Source: Marmoricola sp. | GTDB taxonomy: Bacteria; Actinomycetota; Actinomycetes; Propionibacteriales; Nocardioidaceae | Assembly (NCBI GenBank): GCA_025964775.1 | Contig: JAOPYE010000040.1 | Span: forward strand, 310,001 to 374,000 | DNA: 64,000 bases | Direction of reading: 5' to 3' | Shown: positions 1 to 9,480 of the stretch, piece after piece | Layout of the letters: every line of letters starts with the position of its first letter | Position numbering within the stretch: the stretch's first letter is position 1 | Translations under genes and position numbers: made by a program | Notes under the pieces: model-generated | What the model was told of the DNA's origin: nothing | The model's database searches: none | Seen by the model: only the letters and a program-made list of their open reading frames with translations

Positions 1-921
1 GTACGCGCAGTTCGGGTGCTTGGACTTGCTCGCGATCATCCAGGTGTCCGACCAGCCGGTCGAGCCCTCCCTCGGGACGAACGCCTTGATCGGCTTCTTG
101 TCGGCCGCGATCAGGTTCACGATGAACTGCCACGACGTACCGATCACCGAGTCGCCGTTCTCGAACGCCTGCTGCTGCTTGAGGTAGTCCGACCAGTACT
201 CCGAGACCTGGTGACGCTGGGTCTTCAGGATCGCCACCGCCGCGGCGAGTTGCGTGGCGTCCAGCGCGTAGGGGTTCTTGATACCGAGGCTAGGCTGGGT
301 GTTCTTCAGGTACAACGCGGCGTCGGCGATGTAGATGGGGGAGTCGTACGGCGTGATCTTGCCGGCGTACGGAGAGGTCGGCGAGAAGACGCTCGCCCAG
401 CTCGTCGGCGCGGGCTTGACCACGTTGGGGTTGTAGGTCAGCAGGTTCGCGCCCCAGCCCTGCGGCATCCCGTACATCTGGCCGTTGACCGAGTTGTACG
501 GCTGGTTCTTCAGGAAGCTGCGGATGTCGCCGTAGTTCTTGAGCAACGAGGTGTTGACCGGTGCCACGTCACCCGCGGCGATCAGGCGCAGCGTGGCGTC
601 ACCGGACGCCGAGACCACGTCGTAGTCGCCGGTCTTGATCAGGTTGACGGCCTCGTCGGAGGTGCCGAAGTACTTCACCGTCGCCTGGCAGCCCGTCGCC
701 TTCTCGAACGGTGTCACCCAGTCGGTCTTCGGGTCGTTCGTGCCGTCCTCGGCGTACCCGGGCCATGCCAGGATGCTGACCGCACCCTCGTTGTGCCCGA
801 GCGACGTGGCCATCGGCACGGCGGGGGCCTTGAACCCGCTCACGGTGCCCGAGTTCCCGCACCCTGTCAGGACGAGTGCACCGACGGTGGCTGCGATGGC
901 CAGTGTGGTAGCGCGTTTCAT
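1..921 (-). CDS. Polyamine-type ABC transporter substrate-binding lipoprotein (partial)
   Basis: Extracellular solute-binding lipoprotein of an ABC importer, most like the spermidine/putrescine (PotD-type) binding proteins. Its C-terminus is cut by the window edge: 307 codons are visible and no stop is reached. The N-terminus is a lipoprotein signal peptide with lipobox LTGC (Cys21). The mature part contains the WPGYAED and [18 protein letters not shown] stretches typical of this fold. The ATG (921-919) overlaps the stop of the upstream ATPase gene in an ATGA arrangement, so the two are translationally coupled. The permeases are presumably beyond position 1. The substrate (polyamine or a related small cation) is inferred from family only. 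Confidence 0.85.
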   Translation of the reverse strand, partial: MKRATTLAIAATVGALVLTGCGNSGTVSGFKAPAVPMATSLGHNEGAVSILAWPGYAEDGTNDPKTDWVTPFEKATGCQATVKYFGTSDEAVNLIKTGDYDVVSASGDATLRLIAAGDVAPVNTSLLKNYGDIRSFLKNQPYNSVNGQMYGMPQGWGANLLTYNPNVVKPAPTSWASVFSPTSPYAGKITPYDSPIYIADAALYLKNTQPSLGIKNPYALDATQLAAAVAILKTQRHQVSEYWSDYLKQQQAFENGDSVIGTSWQFIVNLIAADKKPIKAFVPREGSTGWSDTWMIASKSKHPNCAY

Positions 922-1976
922 GCGGACTCCTCGGTTGGTGGTTGCAGTTCGATGACGTGCTCCGGGAGCCAGGCCAGCTGGATCCGGTCCCCGCGACGGC
1001 TCACACCGTCGTCGTTCAGGTTCTGTCGGAGCACGGTCAGGGTCGGGGACGCTCCTGACGCATCGGGCGGGGCGTCGAGGTCGACCACGTAGTGGTTGGC
1101 GGAGCCGAGGTAGACGACGTCGCGAATCGTGCCGGCGGCCGTGCTCGCGCCGTCCGGTACGTCGGTGAGGTGGATCTTCTCGGGCCTGATGCTGAACATG
1201 CCCTCGCGCCCGATCACGGTCCTGGCGGCCGCTCCGCTGAGCAGGTTGGAGGTGCCGACGAAGCCGGCCACGAAGGCGCTCGTCGGGCTCTCGTACAGCT
1301 CGCGCGGTGTCGCGACCTGCTGGATCCGGCCCTCGTTGAAGACCGCGATCCGGTCGCTCATGGTGAGCGCTTCCTCCTGGTCGTGGGTGACGAAGACGAA
1401 GGTGATCCCGACCTCGCGCTGGATCTCCTTGAGCTCGATCTGCATCTCCCGTCGCAGCTTGAGGTCCAGGGCTCCCAGCGGTTCGTCGAGCAGCAGGACC
1501 TTCGGACGGTTGACCAGCGCGCGGGCGAGCGCGACCCGCTGCCGCTGACCGCCGGAGAGCTGGCTGGGACGCCGATCGCCGTGGGCGTCGAGCCGGACCG
1601 TGGCCAGCGCCTCGGTGGCGCGGGACCGACGTTCGGCCTTGGCGACCTTCTTGACCCGCAGGCCGTACTCGACGTTCTCGAGCACGCTCATGTGCGGGAA
1701 CAGGGCGTAGTCCTGGAAGACGGTGTTCACGTCGCGGCGGAACGGTGGCATCGCGGTGACGTCGGTGCCCGCGAGCTCGATCCGCCCGGTCGTCGGCTGC
1801 TCGAACCCGGCGATGATCCGCAGCACGGTGGTCTTGCCCGAGCCCGAGGGGCCGAGCATGGAGAAGAACTCGCCGTCGGCGATGTCCAGGCTGATGCCGT
1901 CCACGGCACGGACGGATCCGAAGGTCTTTGCCACGTTCGTCAACCGAATCGATGGCGAAACTGCATGGTCACGCAT
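918..1976 (-). CDS. ABC transporter ATP-binding protein, PotA-like
   Basis: Cytoplasmic ATPase of the same importer, 352 residues, the normal length for PotA/CUT1-type ATPases. Walker A is GPSGSGKT (about residues 42-49), followed by the Q-loop ([15 protein letters not shown]), the signature [15 protein letters not shown], Walker B with catalytic Glu ([12 protein letters not shown]) and the switch His ([11 protein letters not shown]). The last ~100 residues form a TOBE-type regulatory domain. It is the first visible gene of a leftward operon and is divergent from the helicase gene at 2105. The substrate is inferred from similarity to polyamine systems; an iron or sugar role is less likely given the partner binding protein. 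Confidence 0.9.
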   Translation of the reverse strand: MRDHAVSPSIRLTNVAKTFGSVRAVDGISLDIADGEFFSMLGPSGSGKTTVLRIIAGFEQPTTGRIELAGTDVTAMPPFRRDVNTVFQDYALFPHMSVLENVEYGLRVKKVAKAERRSRATEALATVRLDAHGDRRPSQLSGGQRQRVALARALVNRPKVLLLDEPLGALDLKLRREMQIELKEIQREVGITFVFVTHDQEEALTMSDRIAVFNEGRIQQVATPRELYESPTSAFVAGFVGTSNLLSGAAARTVIGREGMFSIRPEKIHLTDVPDGASTAAGTIRDVVYLGSANHYVVDLDAPPDASGASPTLTVLRQNLNDDGVSRRGDRIQLAWLPEHVIELQPPTEESA

Positions 1977-2104
1977 GAATCAGAAGGTAGTGAAGGTTGT
2001 GGCCACGCGCCAACGAACCGGGAAACGAATCGGTATCAGTTGCCCCGACAGGGCACTGGGGTTCCGTGCGCTCGTAGGTCGGAGCCAGCGCATAGGGTGC
2101 TCGG

Positions 2105-4063
2105 GTGCCTGATCCCGAGCCGAGTTCCGAGAAGCCGTCGGTGCGCGACGTGCTCGCGGCCGCGGTCGCGGCGGTCAACGGGTCCGAGCGGCCGGGGCAG
2201 ATCCAGATGGCCGAGGCCGTCAGCGCCGCGATGGAGTCTGGCCAGCACCTGCTCGTCCAGGCGGGCACCGGCACCGGCAAGTCGCTGGGCTACCTGGTCC
2301 CGGCACTGCTGCACAAGAACCGCGTCGTCGTCGCGACGGCCACCCTGGCGCTCCAGCACCAGCTCGTCGAGCGTGACATCCCGGCCCTGGTCGAGGCCGC
2401 TGCCGGCGTGCTGCACGAAGAGGCGCGGTACGCGGTCCTGAAGGGTCGTTCGAACTACGCCTGCCTGCACCGCGTCCGTGAGGGCGTCCCCGATGACCAG
2501 GGCACCCTGGTGGACCTGCCCGAGGGCTCGATCGGTGCCGAGGTCGTCGCGATGCGCGAGTGGATCGAGGCCGAGGCCAAGGAGTCCGGTTCCGGTGAGC
2601 GCGACAACGCGCCGCGGCACACCGACCGGGTCTGGCGCCAGGTCAGCGTCAGCCACCGTGAGTGCGTCGGTGCCGCCAAGTGCCCGTACGGGGCAGAGTG
2701 CTTCGCCGAGCGGGCCAAGGACAAGGCCGCCAAGGCGCACGTGATCGTCACCAACCACTCGCTGCTCGCGATCGACGCGATCGAGGGCATCCCGATGATC
2801 CCCGAGTACGACGTCGTGGTGATCGACGAGGCGCACGAGCTGACCGCCCGGGTCACCCAGGCCGCCACCGACGAGCTCTCGCCGGGAGACGTCGAGCGGA
2901 CCGCGCGACGGTCCCAGCGGCACGTCGAAGGTCAGGCGGACGACCTGGACGACGCGGCCGAGGCGCTGCGCCAAGCTCTCGACTCGGCCCCGGGCGGGCG
3001 GCTGGAGACCGTGCCGCAGGAGATCGCCGACGCGCTGGTCCTGGTGCGCGATGCCGCCCGGGCGCTGGTCAGTGCGTTCCCCAAGCAGACTCCGGGGACC
3101 GACGGCGACGTCGACGCGGGCGCGACCCAGGCCAAGGGCTGGGCGCAGGAGATCTTCGCGACCGCGGACCGGATGGCGGCCGGCTCGGAGTACGACGTGT
3201 TGTGGGTCAACGAGCGCGAGGTCCGTCGCGGCGGCAACCAGCTCTGCGTGGCGCCGCTGAACGTGGCCGGCCCGATGCGCGACAAGCTGCTGGCCGACAA
3301 GACGGCCGTCTTCACCTCGGCCACCCTCAAGCTCGGCGGTGACTTCAGCGTCGTTGCCGGCTCGGTCGGGCTGGACCGGGACGACGAGGGCGACACCTGG
3401 CAGGGGATCGACGTCGGCTCGCCCTTCGACTACGCCCAGCAGTCGATCCTGTACGTCGCCGGCCACCTGCCGCAGCCCGGGCGCGACGGTCTCCAGAAGG
3501 CCCAGCTCGACGAGATCGTCGACCTCGTCGATGCCGCGGACGGCCGCACCCTCGGGCTGTTCTCGAGCCGCCGTGCCGCCGAGGCCGCCGCCGACGAGGT
3601 CCGGGCCCGGCTGCCGCACCTGACCACGCTGTGCCAGGGCGACGCCCAGCTGCCCGAGCTCGCGCGCCAGTTCGTCACCGACCCGCATACCTGTCTCTTC
3701 GGGACGCTCAGCCTCTGGCAGGGCCTCGACGTCCCCGGTGACACCTGCCAGCTGGTGCTGATCGACCGGGTGCCGTTCCCGCGGCCCGACGACCCGCTGA
3801 TGTCGGCGCGCGCCCAGGCCGCCGACAAGGCCGGCGGCAACGGCTTCATGGCCGTGTCGGCCACCCATGCTGCTCTGCTGCTCGCCCAGGGATCGGGGCG
3901 GCTGATCCGGACCACGACCGACCGCGGGGTGGTGGCGATCCTGGACCCTCGGGTGGTCACTGCCCGCTACGGCAGCTTCCTGCGCGCCAGCCTGCCGCCG
4001 ATGTGGATGACCACGGATCCCGAGGTCGCTCGCAAGGCCCTGCGTCGCCTCAGCGGGCGCTGA
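2105..4063 (+). CDS. dinG: DinG/XPD-family ATP-dependent DNA helicase
   Basis: Superfamily 2 helicase of 652 residues, expected to unwind DNA 5'->3' and to act in repair or R-loop and fork processing. A Q-motif (RPGQIQMA) precedes Walker A AGTGTGKS (residues 53-60). Cys120, Cys187, Cys193 and Cys199 are spaced as the four ligands of an XPD/DinG iron-sulfur cluster. The DEAH box is D241-E-A-H. The C-terminal helicase half ends with the QGSGRLIRTTTDRG motif VI. The start codon is GTG. No LexA-like box was seen upstream, so SOS control as in E. coli DinG is not supported here. Its 3' end overlaps the convergent glycosidase gene by 14 bp. Confidence 0.9.
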   Translation: MPDPEPSSEKPSVRDVLAAAVAAVNGSERPGQIQMAEAVSAAMESGQHLLVQAGTGTGKSLGYLVPALLHKNRVVVATATLALQHQLVERDIPALVEAAAGVLHEEARYAVLKGRSNYACLHRVREGVPDDQGTLVDLPEGSIGAEVVAMREWIEAEAKESGSGERDNAPRHTDRVWRQVSVSHRECVGAAKCPYGAECFAERAKDKAAKAHVIVTNHSLLAIDAIEGIPMIPEYDVVVIDEAHELTARVTQAATDELSPGDVERTARRSQRHVEGQADDLDDAAEALRQALDSAPGGRLETVPQEIADALVLVRDAARALVSAFPKQTPGTDGDVDAGATQAKGWAQEIFATADRMAAGSEYDVLWVNEREVRRGGNQLCVAPLNVAGPMRDKLLADKTAVFTSATLKLGGDFSVVAGSVGLDRDDEGDTWQGIDVGSPFDYAQQSILYVAGHLPQPGRDGLQKAQLDEIVDLVDAADGRTLGLFSSRRAAEAAADEVRARLPHLTTLCQGDAQLPELARQFVTDPHTCLFGTLSLWQGLDVPGDTCQLVLIDRVPFPRPDDPLMSARAQAADKAGGNGFMAVSATHAALLLAQGSGRLIRTTTDRGVVAILDPRVVTARYGSFLRASLPPMWMTTDPEVARKALRRLSGR

Positions 4064-4970
4064 GCCCGGCGAACTCGGTCGCGATCGCTGCCCCGAGGAC
4101 CGCGTTGTTCTTCACCAGCGCGATGTTCGCCACCAGCGAGTCGCCGCCGGTGATCTCGACGATCCGCCCGAGCAGGTACGGCGTGGTGTCCTTGCCGGTG
4201 ATCCCGAGCCGGTCGAGGTCGCCGAGGGCCTGGTCGATGATCGCGTCGATCCGCTCGTGACCGATCTCGTCGGACTCCGGGATCGGGTTCGCGACGCTGA
4301 TCCCGCCGTTGATGCCGAGGTCGTCCTTCGCCTTCATCAGCGCGGCGATCTCGGATGCGGACTCGACCCGCAGCGGGACGGCGTACCCGCTGGTGCGGGT
4401 GTAGAACGCCGGGAAGTCGTCGGTGCGGTACCCGAGCACCGGCACACCGAGCGTCTCCAGCATCTCCAGGGTCAGGCCGATGTCGAGGATCGACTTCACG
4501 CCGGCCGAGATCACCGTGACGGCGGTGAGCGACAGCTCGGTGAGGTCGGCGCTGATATCGAACGTCGCACTCGCGCCGCGGTGCACCCCGCCGAGACCGC
4601 CGGTCGTGAAGACCCGGATCCCGGCCAGGGAGGCTAGCCGCATCGTCGCTGCCACCGTGGTCGCGCCGTGTTCGCAGCGTGCGATGACGTACGGGAGGTC
4701 GCGGATCGAGACCTTCCGGATGCTGCCTTCACCGGAGCCGAGGAGCTCGAGGCCGTCGTCGTCCAGCCCGATCCGGGGCACACCGTCCAGGACGGCGATC
4801 GTGGCCGGCACCACTCCGTGGTCACGCACGATCGCCTCGACCTCGCGCGCCATCGAAACGTTCTGCGGGTACGGCATCCCGTGGCTGATGATGGTGCTCT
4901 CCAGGGCGAGCACGGGTGCGCCCTCGTCGAGAGCGGTCCGCACCTCGTCGGTCATCATCAGGTCGATCAC
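4050..4970 (-). CDS. psuG: Pseudouridine-5'-phosphate glycosidase
   Basis: Cleaves pseudouridine 5'-phosphate to uracil and ribose 5-phosphate, the second step of pseudouridine salvage. The 306-residue protein carries the hallmark N-terminal LALESTIISHGMPYPQN stretch, the GVPRIGL segment, and the HRGASATFDISADL and NPIPESDEI motifs of the PsuG/IndA family. I place the start at GTG 4970. It overlaps the stop of the kinase gene (GTGA) and gives the family length; a longer open frame upstream to 5441 is only the antisense of the kinase. It follows the PfkB kinase directly, the usual partner that makes the phosphorylated substrate. Confidence 0.92.
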   Translation of the reverse strand: MIDLMMTDEVRTALDEGAPVLALESTIISHGMPYPQNVSMAREVEAIVRDHGVVPATIAVLDGVPRIGLDDDGLELLGSGEGSIRKVSIRDLPYVIARCEHGATTVAATMRLASLAGIRVFTTGGLGGVHRGASATFDISADLTELSLTAVTVISAGVKSILDIGLTLEMLETLGVPVLGYRTDDFPAFYTRTSGYAVPLRVESASEIAALMKAKDDLGINGGISVANPIPESDEIGHERIDAIIDQALGDLDRLGITGKDTTPYLLGRIVEITGGDSLVANIALVKNNAVLGAAIATEFAGLSAR

Positions 4971-5881
4971 GACGGCCTCAGTTCCTCGAGCGTGGTGGCC
5001 ACCAGGGCCTCGGTCAGGTCGGGCCGTACGGCGTACGGGCTGCCGACGGTCAGCCAGGCGGCCGCCGCGGCGAACCAGGCTGCCTCCTCGATGGAGGCGG
5101 CGGCGCGGAGCCGGTGCACGTACGCGGCGAGCATCGCGTCTCCGGCGCCGGTCACGTTGGTGATCGGCGCGGCCGGCAGGCGCACCTGCACGGGCTCGTG
5201 CCCGGCTCGGTGCAGCGTGCTGCCCTCGACGCCGGCGCGCAGCCACACCACCTCGATGCCCTCGGCGTGCGCCTTGGCGATCGCGTCCGGCGCATCCTCG
5301 AGGTCCGACCACGCCGCGAGCTCGGGTCGGTTCGGGGTGAAGGTGTGCAGACCGCGGACCGGGCCCAGACGCGCGGCCTTGGGCACCCCCACCGGGTCCA
5401 GTACGACGGGAACCCCGGCCGCCTGGGCCAGGCGCAGGCAATGGGCGACCGTGTCGGACCGCAGGTTGCCGTCGACCACCAGCCAGGAGGCGTCGGCCAG
5501 GTGATCCGCCCCGATCTCGTCAGGGGTGATCGAGTCGGTGGCCGCCATGTCCGCCACCCCGACCTCGAGATCGCCGGAGCGGTGCAGGATCGCGGTGTAG
5601 GTCCCGGTCGGGACGCCGGGCTTGCGGCGGATCCCGCTGGTCCCGACGCCGACACCGGCCAGTCCGTCGAGCAGCAGGTCTCCGGCCTGGTCATGGCCGA
5701 GCGTGCCGATCAGCCGGACCGGCGACCCCAGGCGAGCGAGGTTCTCGGCGACGTTGCGCCCGACTCCACCGGGTGCCGTGACGGTGCTGCCGGGGTTGCT
5801 GCTCCCGCGAACCGTCTCACCGGTGATCCGGGCAAGCGTGTCCAGGTTGATGCCTCCGATGACGACCACGGGCCCGCTCAC
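4967..5881 (-). CDS. psuK: PfkB-family sugar kinase, probable pseudouridine kinase
   Basis: Ribokinase-family enzyme of 304 residues that most likely phosphorylates pseudouridine to pseudouridine 5'-phosphate. The N-terminal GGINLDTLARI and GGVGRNVAENLARLG segments match the first PfkB signature. The C-terminal NVTGAGDAMLAAY motif supplies the anion hole and the catalytic Asp. The start is GTG 5881. Translational coupling to the PsuG gene (GTGA overlap) is the main reason for choosing pseudouridine over another nucleoside or sugar; the kinase sequence alone would only support 'PfkB family'. Confidence 0.85.
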   Translation of the reverse strand: MSGPVVVIGGINLDTLARITGETVRGSSNPGSTVTAPGGVGRNVAENLARLGSPVRLIGTLGHDQAGDLLLDGLAGVGVGTSGIRRKPGVPTGTYTAILHRSGDLEVGVADMAATDSITPDEIGADHLADASWLVVDGNLRSDTVAHCLRLAQAAGVPVVLDPVGVPKAARLGPVRGLHTFTPNRPELAAWSDLEDAPDAIAKAHAEGIEVVWLRAGVEGSTLHRAGHEPVQVRLPAAPITNVTGAGDAMLAAYVHRLRAAASIEEAAWFAAAAAWLTVGSPYAVRPDLTEALVATTLEELRPS

Positions 5882-5928
5882 CCGGCGCAGGATAGCCGTT
5901 CACCGGCCAGGTAAGGGGGCCGGTGACG

Positions 5929-5976
5929 CGCGAGCCCTCCCCGCTGGTGGCAGACCACCGACGGAGAGGGCTCGCG
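5929..5976. terminator. Nested hairpin, likely terminator of the sedolisin gene
   Basis: Perfect 11-bp arms CGCGAGCCCTC (5929-5939) and GAGGGCTCGCG (5966-5976) enclose a second small stem (GGTGG 5946-5950, CCACC 5955-5959). It lies just past the stop of the leftward peptidase gene and before the kinase start. No U-run is obvious, which is usual for high-GC actinobacterial terminators. Confidence 0.65.
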
Positions 5977-5982
5977 GATCGA

Positions 5983-7923
5983 TCAGTGGGCAGCGCTCGC
6001 GTTCAGCCAGGTTGCGCCCGTGGGTGATCCGACGCCGGTGACGTCGTCGTACCCGGGAGCGACATGGATGGTCAGACCGGTGTCCGCGTCGAAGTACCTC
6101 GCCGTGTAGCTGTACCCGTTGCTGCCGTCGACGCCGTTGACGAAGTCGACCCGGACCGCTCCGGGGTACGTGGCCAGGTCCGTCTTGGTGATGTCGTTGG
6201 CCCCGACCTGGTACAGCACCGGGTTGGCGAGACCGAACTCGTGCCCTGCCTTCTGCAGCGCCAGCGCGAACATGCCGGCGTACAGGGGCGAGGAGAGGCT
6301 GGTGCCACCGATCCGGTACTCGGAGTAGGCCGCGTGGCCGTCCGGGAACAGCTGGGTCTGGCCGACGGCCATACCGGTGGTCGGGTCACCGACGGCAGCC
6401 ACATCGGGGACGACCCGCATCGGGGCGCCGCCGTAGGTCTGCGACATGCTCGCGGGCACGACCCCGGCCTGGTACGACGGCTGCGCGAACAGCCGGCTCG
6501 TGCCACCACCGGATCCGTAGACGTAGAACGGAGCTGCCCACGCACCGGCCGACAGCAGCGACTTGTTGGTCTCCCAGCCGAGCTCGAAGAGCCGGGTGTT
6601 GGTCGAGGTGATACCGAGCGAGGTGCCACCGACCGCGGTCACCCACGGGCTCGAGGCCGGCCAGTCGGGCGTCGGCGTGGCACCCGCAACGGCTCCGGTC
6701 TCGTCGCCGCTGTCACCGCTGGAGAAGAACAGCGAGATGCCGGTGGCAGCAGCCTGGATGAAGATGTCGTTGGTCGGCTTGATGTTGCCCGGCGGAAGCG
6801 CCTCGGAGGAGAACCCGTAGGAGTTCGAGACGATGTCAGCAGCGTGCTTGGAGACGATCCAGTTCAGCGCCGAATCCATGTCGGCACCGTTGTTGGGAGA
6901 TCCGACGTACAGGATCTTCGCGCCGGGAGCCATGGTGTGAACGGCTTCGACGTCGAGGGATTCCTCACCGCTCCAGCCGGCCGGGTCCTTCTTCGAGGTG
7001 GCCGGGTGGCTCAGGATCCCAGGCGCAACCTGCTCGCTGTAGAGCCCGTTCAGGGTCGGCAGGCCGTGGTTCGCGGAGTAGGTGTTGGCGTCCGAGAGCA
7101 TCGTCGGGGACGCGAACGCGTCGATGATGCCGACGGTGACGCCGGCGCCGTTGTTGCCGTTGCTGATCGCGCCGCTCATGCCGTAGGCGCCCTGCAGCTG
7201 CGCGCCGGCGTACCCGCACGGAGCGAAGGCCGACGGAGTCGCCGGGAGCGTGGTGCCATCAGGAGTCGGTGCGGTGGCAACGGTCTTCTCGCCCCAGTAC
7301 GTCGAGCACGGAGTTCCGTTCTTGAACACCGGCGGCGGGCCAGCAGCGGAGTTGTGGTGCACCAGCGAGCCGGACTCGTCGAGTCCGATGACGCCCTCGA
7401 CGCCGGTCAGCGAGTCCGGTACGACCAGCGGCGTCGAGTTGCTCCGCAGCACCTGGCCTTCGACGGCGTAGTTGGCGAACGAGGTGGAGAACGCCGTCGC
7501 TGCCTGCGCAACGGTGCCTGCTGCCTCGACGTACTTGTTGTTGGCCGGGACAGTGCCGATGGTGAAGCCCTGGCCCTTCAGCCAGCTCTTCACGCTGTCG
7601 ACGGTTGCCGAACTCGGCCCGTACGCGGCGGTGAACTGAGCCGCCGTGAGGAACTTGTGGTACGACGCGGATCCCGGCGTCGTCGCGGCGCGGGCGTAGT
7701 CCTCCGCCGCAGTGCCGCCACGCCAGTCGAGGTAGACGCGGAAGTCCACCGTGTCGCTACCGCTCGTCGTCCCCTTCTTGGCGGACGCCTTGGCCCAGCT
7801 CGGGACGCTCCCGGCGAGCGCATGGTGTGAAGCTGCTTGGGCCGGGACAGTCAGCCCGGCGAACGTGAGGACGAGTGCTACTGCTGCGAGGCCCGAGAGG
7901 GACGTACGGAGCTTGCGCGACAC
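5983..7923 (-). CDS. Secreted sedolisin (S53 family) serine-carboxyl peptidase precursor
   Basis: Secreted acid-type endopeptidase precursor of 646 residues. A Sec signal peptide (about residues 1-31, ending AQAA) is followed by an activation pro-domain (about 40-190) containing the typical YHKFLTAAQF segment, then the catalytic domain. The catalytic residues are readable: Glu320 and Asp324 in the GEESLD motif, the oxyanion-hole Asp404 in SSGDSGD, and nucleophile Ser542 in IGGTSLSSP. The C-terminal DDVTG (about 626-630) matches the S53 calcium site. The next gene leftward is the pseudouridine kinase, separated by a hairpin, so this is probably a single-gene unit. The substrate is unknown. Confidence 0.93.
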   Translation of the reverse strand: MSRKLRTSLSGLAAVALVLTFAGLTVPAQAASHHALAGSVPSWAKASAKKGTTSGSDTVDFRVYLDWRGGTAAEDYARAATTPGSASYHKFLTAAQFTAAYGPSSATVDSVKSWLKGQGFTIGTVPANNKYVEAAGTVAQAATAFSTSFANYAVEGQVLRSNSTPLVVPDSLTGVEGVIGLDESGSLVHHNSAAGPPPVFKNGTPCSTYWGEKTVATAPTPDGTTLPATPSAFAPCGYAGAQLQGAYGMSGAISNGNNGAGVTVGIIDAFASPTMLSDANTYSANHGLPTLNGLYSEQVAPGILSHPATSKKDPAGWSGEESLDVEAVHTMAPGAKILYVGSPNNGADMDSALNWIVSKHAADIVSNSYGFSSEALPPGNIKPTNDIFIQAAATGISLFFSSGDSGDETGAVAGATPTPDWPASSPWVTAVGGTSLGITSTNTRLFELGWETNKSLLSAGAWAAPFYVYGSGGGTSRLFAQPSYQAGVVPASMSQTYGGAPMRVVPDVAAVGDPTTGMAVGQTQLFPDGHAAYSEYRIGGTSLSSPLYAGMFALALQKAGHEFGLANPVLYQVGANDITKTDLATYPGAVRVDFVNGVDGSNGYSYTARYFDADTGLTIHVAPGYDDVTGVGSPTGATWLNASAAH

Positions 7924-8063
7924 GGATTCTCCTTCGAATGCTCAAGGGCAGACTGGTGCAGCCGCCCGTGGAGCCACTCCAGCCCGGATTCTTCTCGTCG
8001 TCAATGGGGACGCACCAGTGAATGTTGCGAATTCGTGCAGCTACACCGAAGTCCTTGCTGAAC

Positions 8064-8180
8064 TCAGCGGGCGGTGACGATCCTCGAGTAGCCGGAAATT
8101 GGTGAACCACCACCGACACATCCGGCGATCACCCGGAACCTGCTCTGATGTTGGACAGCGAATTGGAAAACTGGTGAGTT
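8064..8180 (-). pseudogene. 3' remnant of a secreted fibronectin III protein
   Basis: This short leftward frame ends in a tail (FRVIAGCVGGGSP then SGYSRIVTAR, stop) closely matching the C-terminus of the metalloprotease encoded at 9481-11781 (FRVVAYNRIGVSP then SGYSRLVTSR, stop). No signal peptide, start or body is attached; upstream the frame soon runs into the antisense of the MFS gene. I read it as the last ~25 codons of a lost secreted protein with the same terminal fibronectin III strand, or as a debris copy of the neighbour. The rest of the gap 7924-8188 shows nothing else I recognise. Confidence 0.55.
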
Positions 8181-8188
8181 TCGGTAGT

Positions 8189-9439
8189 TCACCCGGTCGC
8201 CGTGGCGGCGCCGTACTTCTCCCGGGTCGCCAGCGCCCAGGCGCTCGCCGGTCGCAGCGCCGCGGCGGCGCCGAGGATCAACCCGGCCATCACGTACCAG
8301 CCCGGGCGGCCCCACTGGATGCACAGCACGGTGATCAGCGTCGGCGCGACCACGTTGGCCAGCCCGAAGCCGAGACCGGCGAAGCCCTGGTACTGGCCCT
8401 GGCGCTCCTCCGGGGCCAGCCCCATCGACACACCCCACTGCCCGCCGCTGGAGATCATCTCGCCGACGACGTGGACCAGGGCGCCTCCGATCAGCAGTCC
8501 GACGGCCGCGATCCGTCCGGGCCCATCGCTGAGGCTGATGATCACGAAGCCGGCGGCGATCCACAGCCCACCGCGCACCATCGCGTTTGCCGAGCTGGTG
8601 ACGTCCTCGGCGCCCAGGCTCAGCCGCACCTGGAACAGCGCGACGATCAGCGTGTTGATGACCAGCAGCACCGCGACCATCGACGTCGGTGCGTGCGTGT
8701 GCACGCTGATCCACAGCGGGATGCCGACCTCCATCACGATGAAGTGCATCGCCACGATCCCGGACAGCAGCGTGACCACGACGTACGGCGCGTCGCGCAG
8801 GACCGCGAGGCGGGGTTCGCCGGCGCCGCGCGGGGGAGCAGGCGGCAGGTTCGGGAGTCGTGCGTAGAGCACCCCAGTCACGATCGAAGATATCGCGTCG
8901 AGGGCGAGCACGCTCAGGTAGGCCCACGGCTGGTTGATCCACAGGGCGATGCCGCCGAGCAGCGCGCCGAGCGACATCGCGACGTTGGTGACGGCGCGCA
9001 GGTACGCCTTGAAGCGCACGCCCTGGCCGCCGGTCGCGACCCGGGCCGTGTAGCCGTTGCGGACCGCATTGCCCACGGCGTCGGCTGCACTGACCAGGGC
9101 CATCACGACGATCAGGGCCCAGAGCTGCCGGGTCACGAGCAGCCCGAGGGTGCAGACGCCGGAGAGGATCGTGAAGGCGCGCAGCACCTCCTTCGGCCCG
9201 CGGACATCGCCGAGGTGGCCGCCGGGCACCTGGACCAACATGCCGACCAGCGCACCGATCGAGAGCGCGAGCCCCACCTGCGCGGGAGCGAAGCCGACCT
9301 CGCGGGTGAAGTAGAGCGCGAAGGTTGTGACCAGAGCTCCGCTGCCGGCCCGGTTGACGATGGTCCCCAACGCCAGCGCGCGCAGCGTGGGATCGTTCGG
9401 AATCCCGCGCCGGGTGAGTGGGGCAAGGTCCGAGGCCAT
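8189..9439 (-). CDS. MFS transporter
   Basis: Major facilitator superfamily membrane protein of 416 residues with about 12 hydrophobic segments. A GGHLGDVRGPKEVLR stretch in the loop after helix 2 is the MFS motif A (G-x-L-x-D-x-x-G-x-[RK]). The N- and C-terminal halves are separated by a polar central loop (PPAPPRGAGEPRLAVLRD). It is probably a drug or metabolite exporter, but the substrate cannot be read from sequence. It sits between two secreted peptidase genes on the same strand with no clear operon link: 41 bp separates it from the metalloprotease gene. Confidence 0.88.
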   Translation of the reverse strand: MASDLAPLTRRGIPNDPTLRALALGTIVNRAGSGALVTTFALYFTREVGFAPAQVGLALSIGALVGMLVQVPGGHLGDVRGPKEVLRAFTILSGVCTLGLLVTRQLWALIVVMALVSAADAVGNAVRNGYTARVATGGQGVRFKAYLRAVTNVAMSLGALLGGIALWINQPWAYLSVLALDAISSIVTGVLYARLPNLPPAPPRGAGEPRLAVLRDAPYVVVTLLSGIVAMHFIVMEVGIPLWISVHTHAPTSMVAVLLVINTLIVALFQVRLSLGAEDVTSSANAMVRGGLWIAAGFVIISLSDGPGRIAAVGLLIGGALVHVVGEMISSGGQWGVSMGLAPEERQGQYQGFAGLGFGLANVVAPTLITVLCIQWGRPGWYVMAGLILGAAAALRPASAWALATREKYGAATATG

Positions 9440-9480
9440 CGGTCGAACCTACTGACTGGCGACCGGACCGGGCCAGTCGA

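Noticed and set aside
4971..5441. N-terminal extension of the pseudouridine-phosphate glycosidase
   Set aside because: The extra sequence is low-complexity Arg/Gly/Ala and is antisense-frame translation of the kinase gene. GTG 4970 with a GTGA overlap gives the family length.
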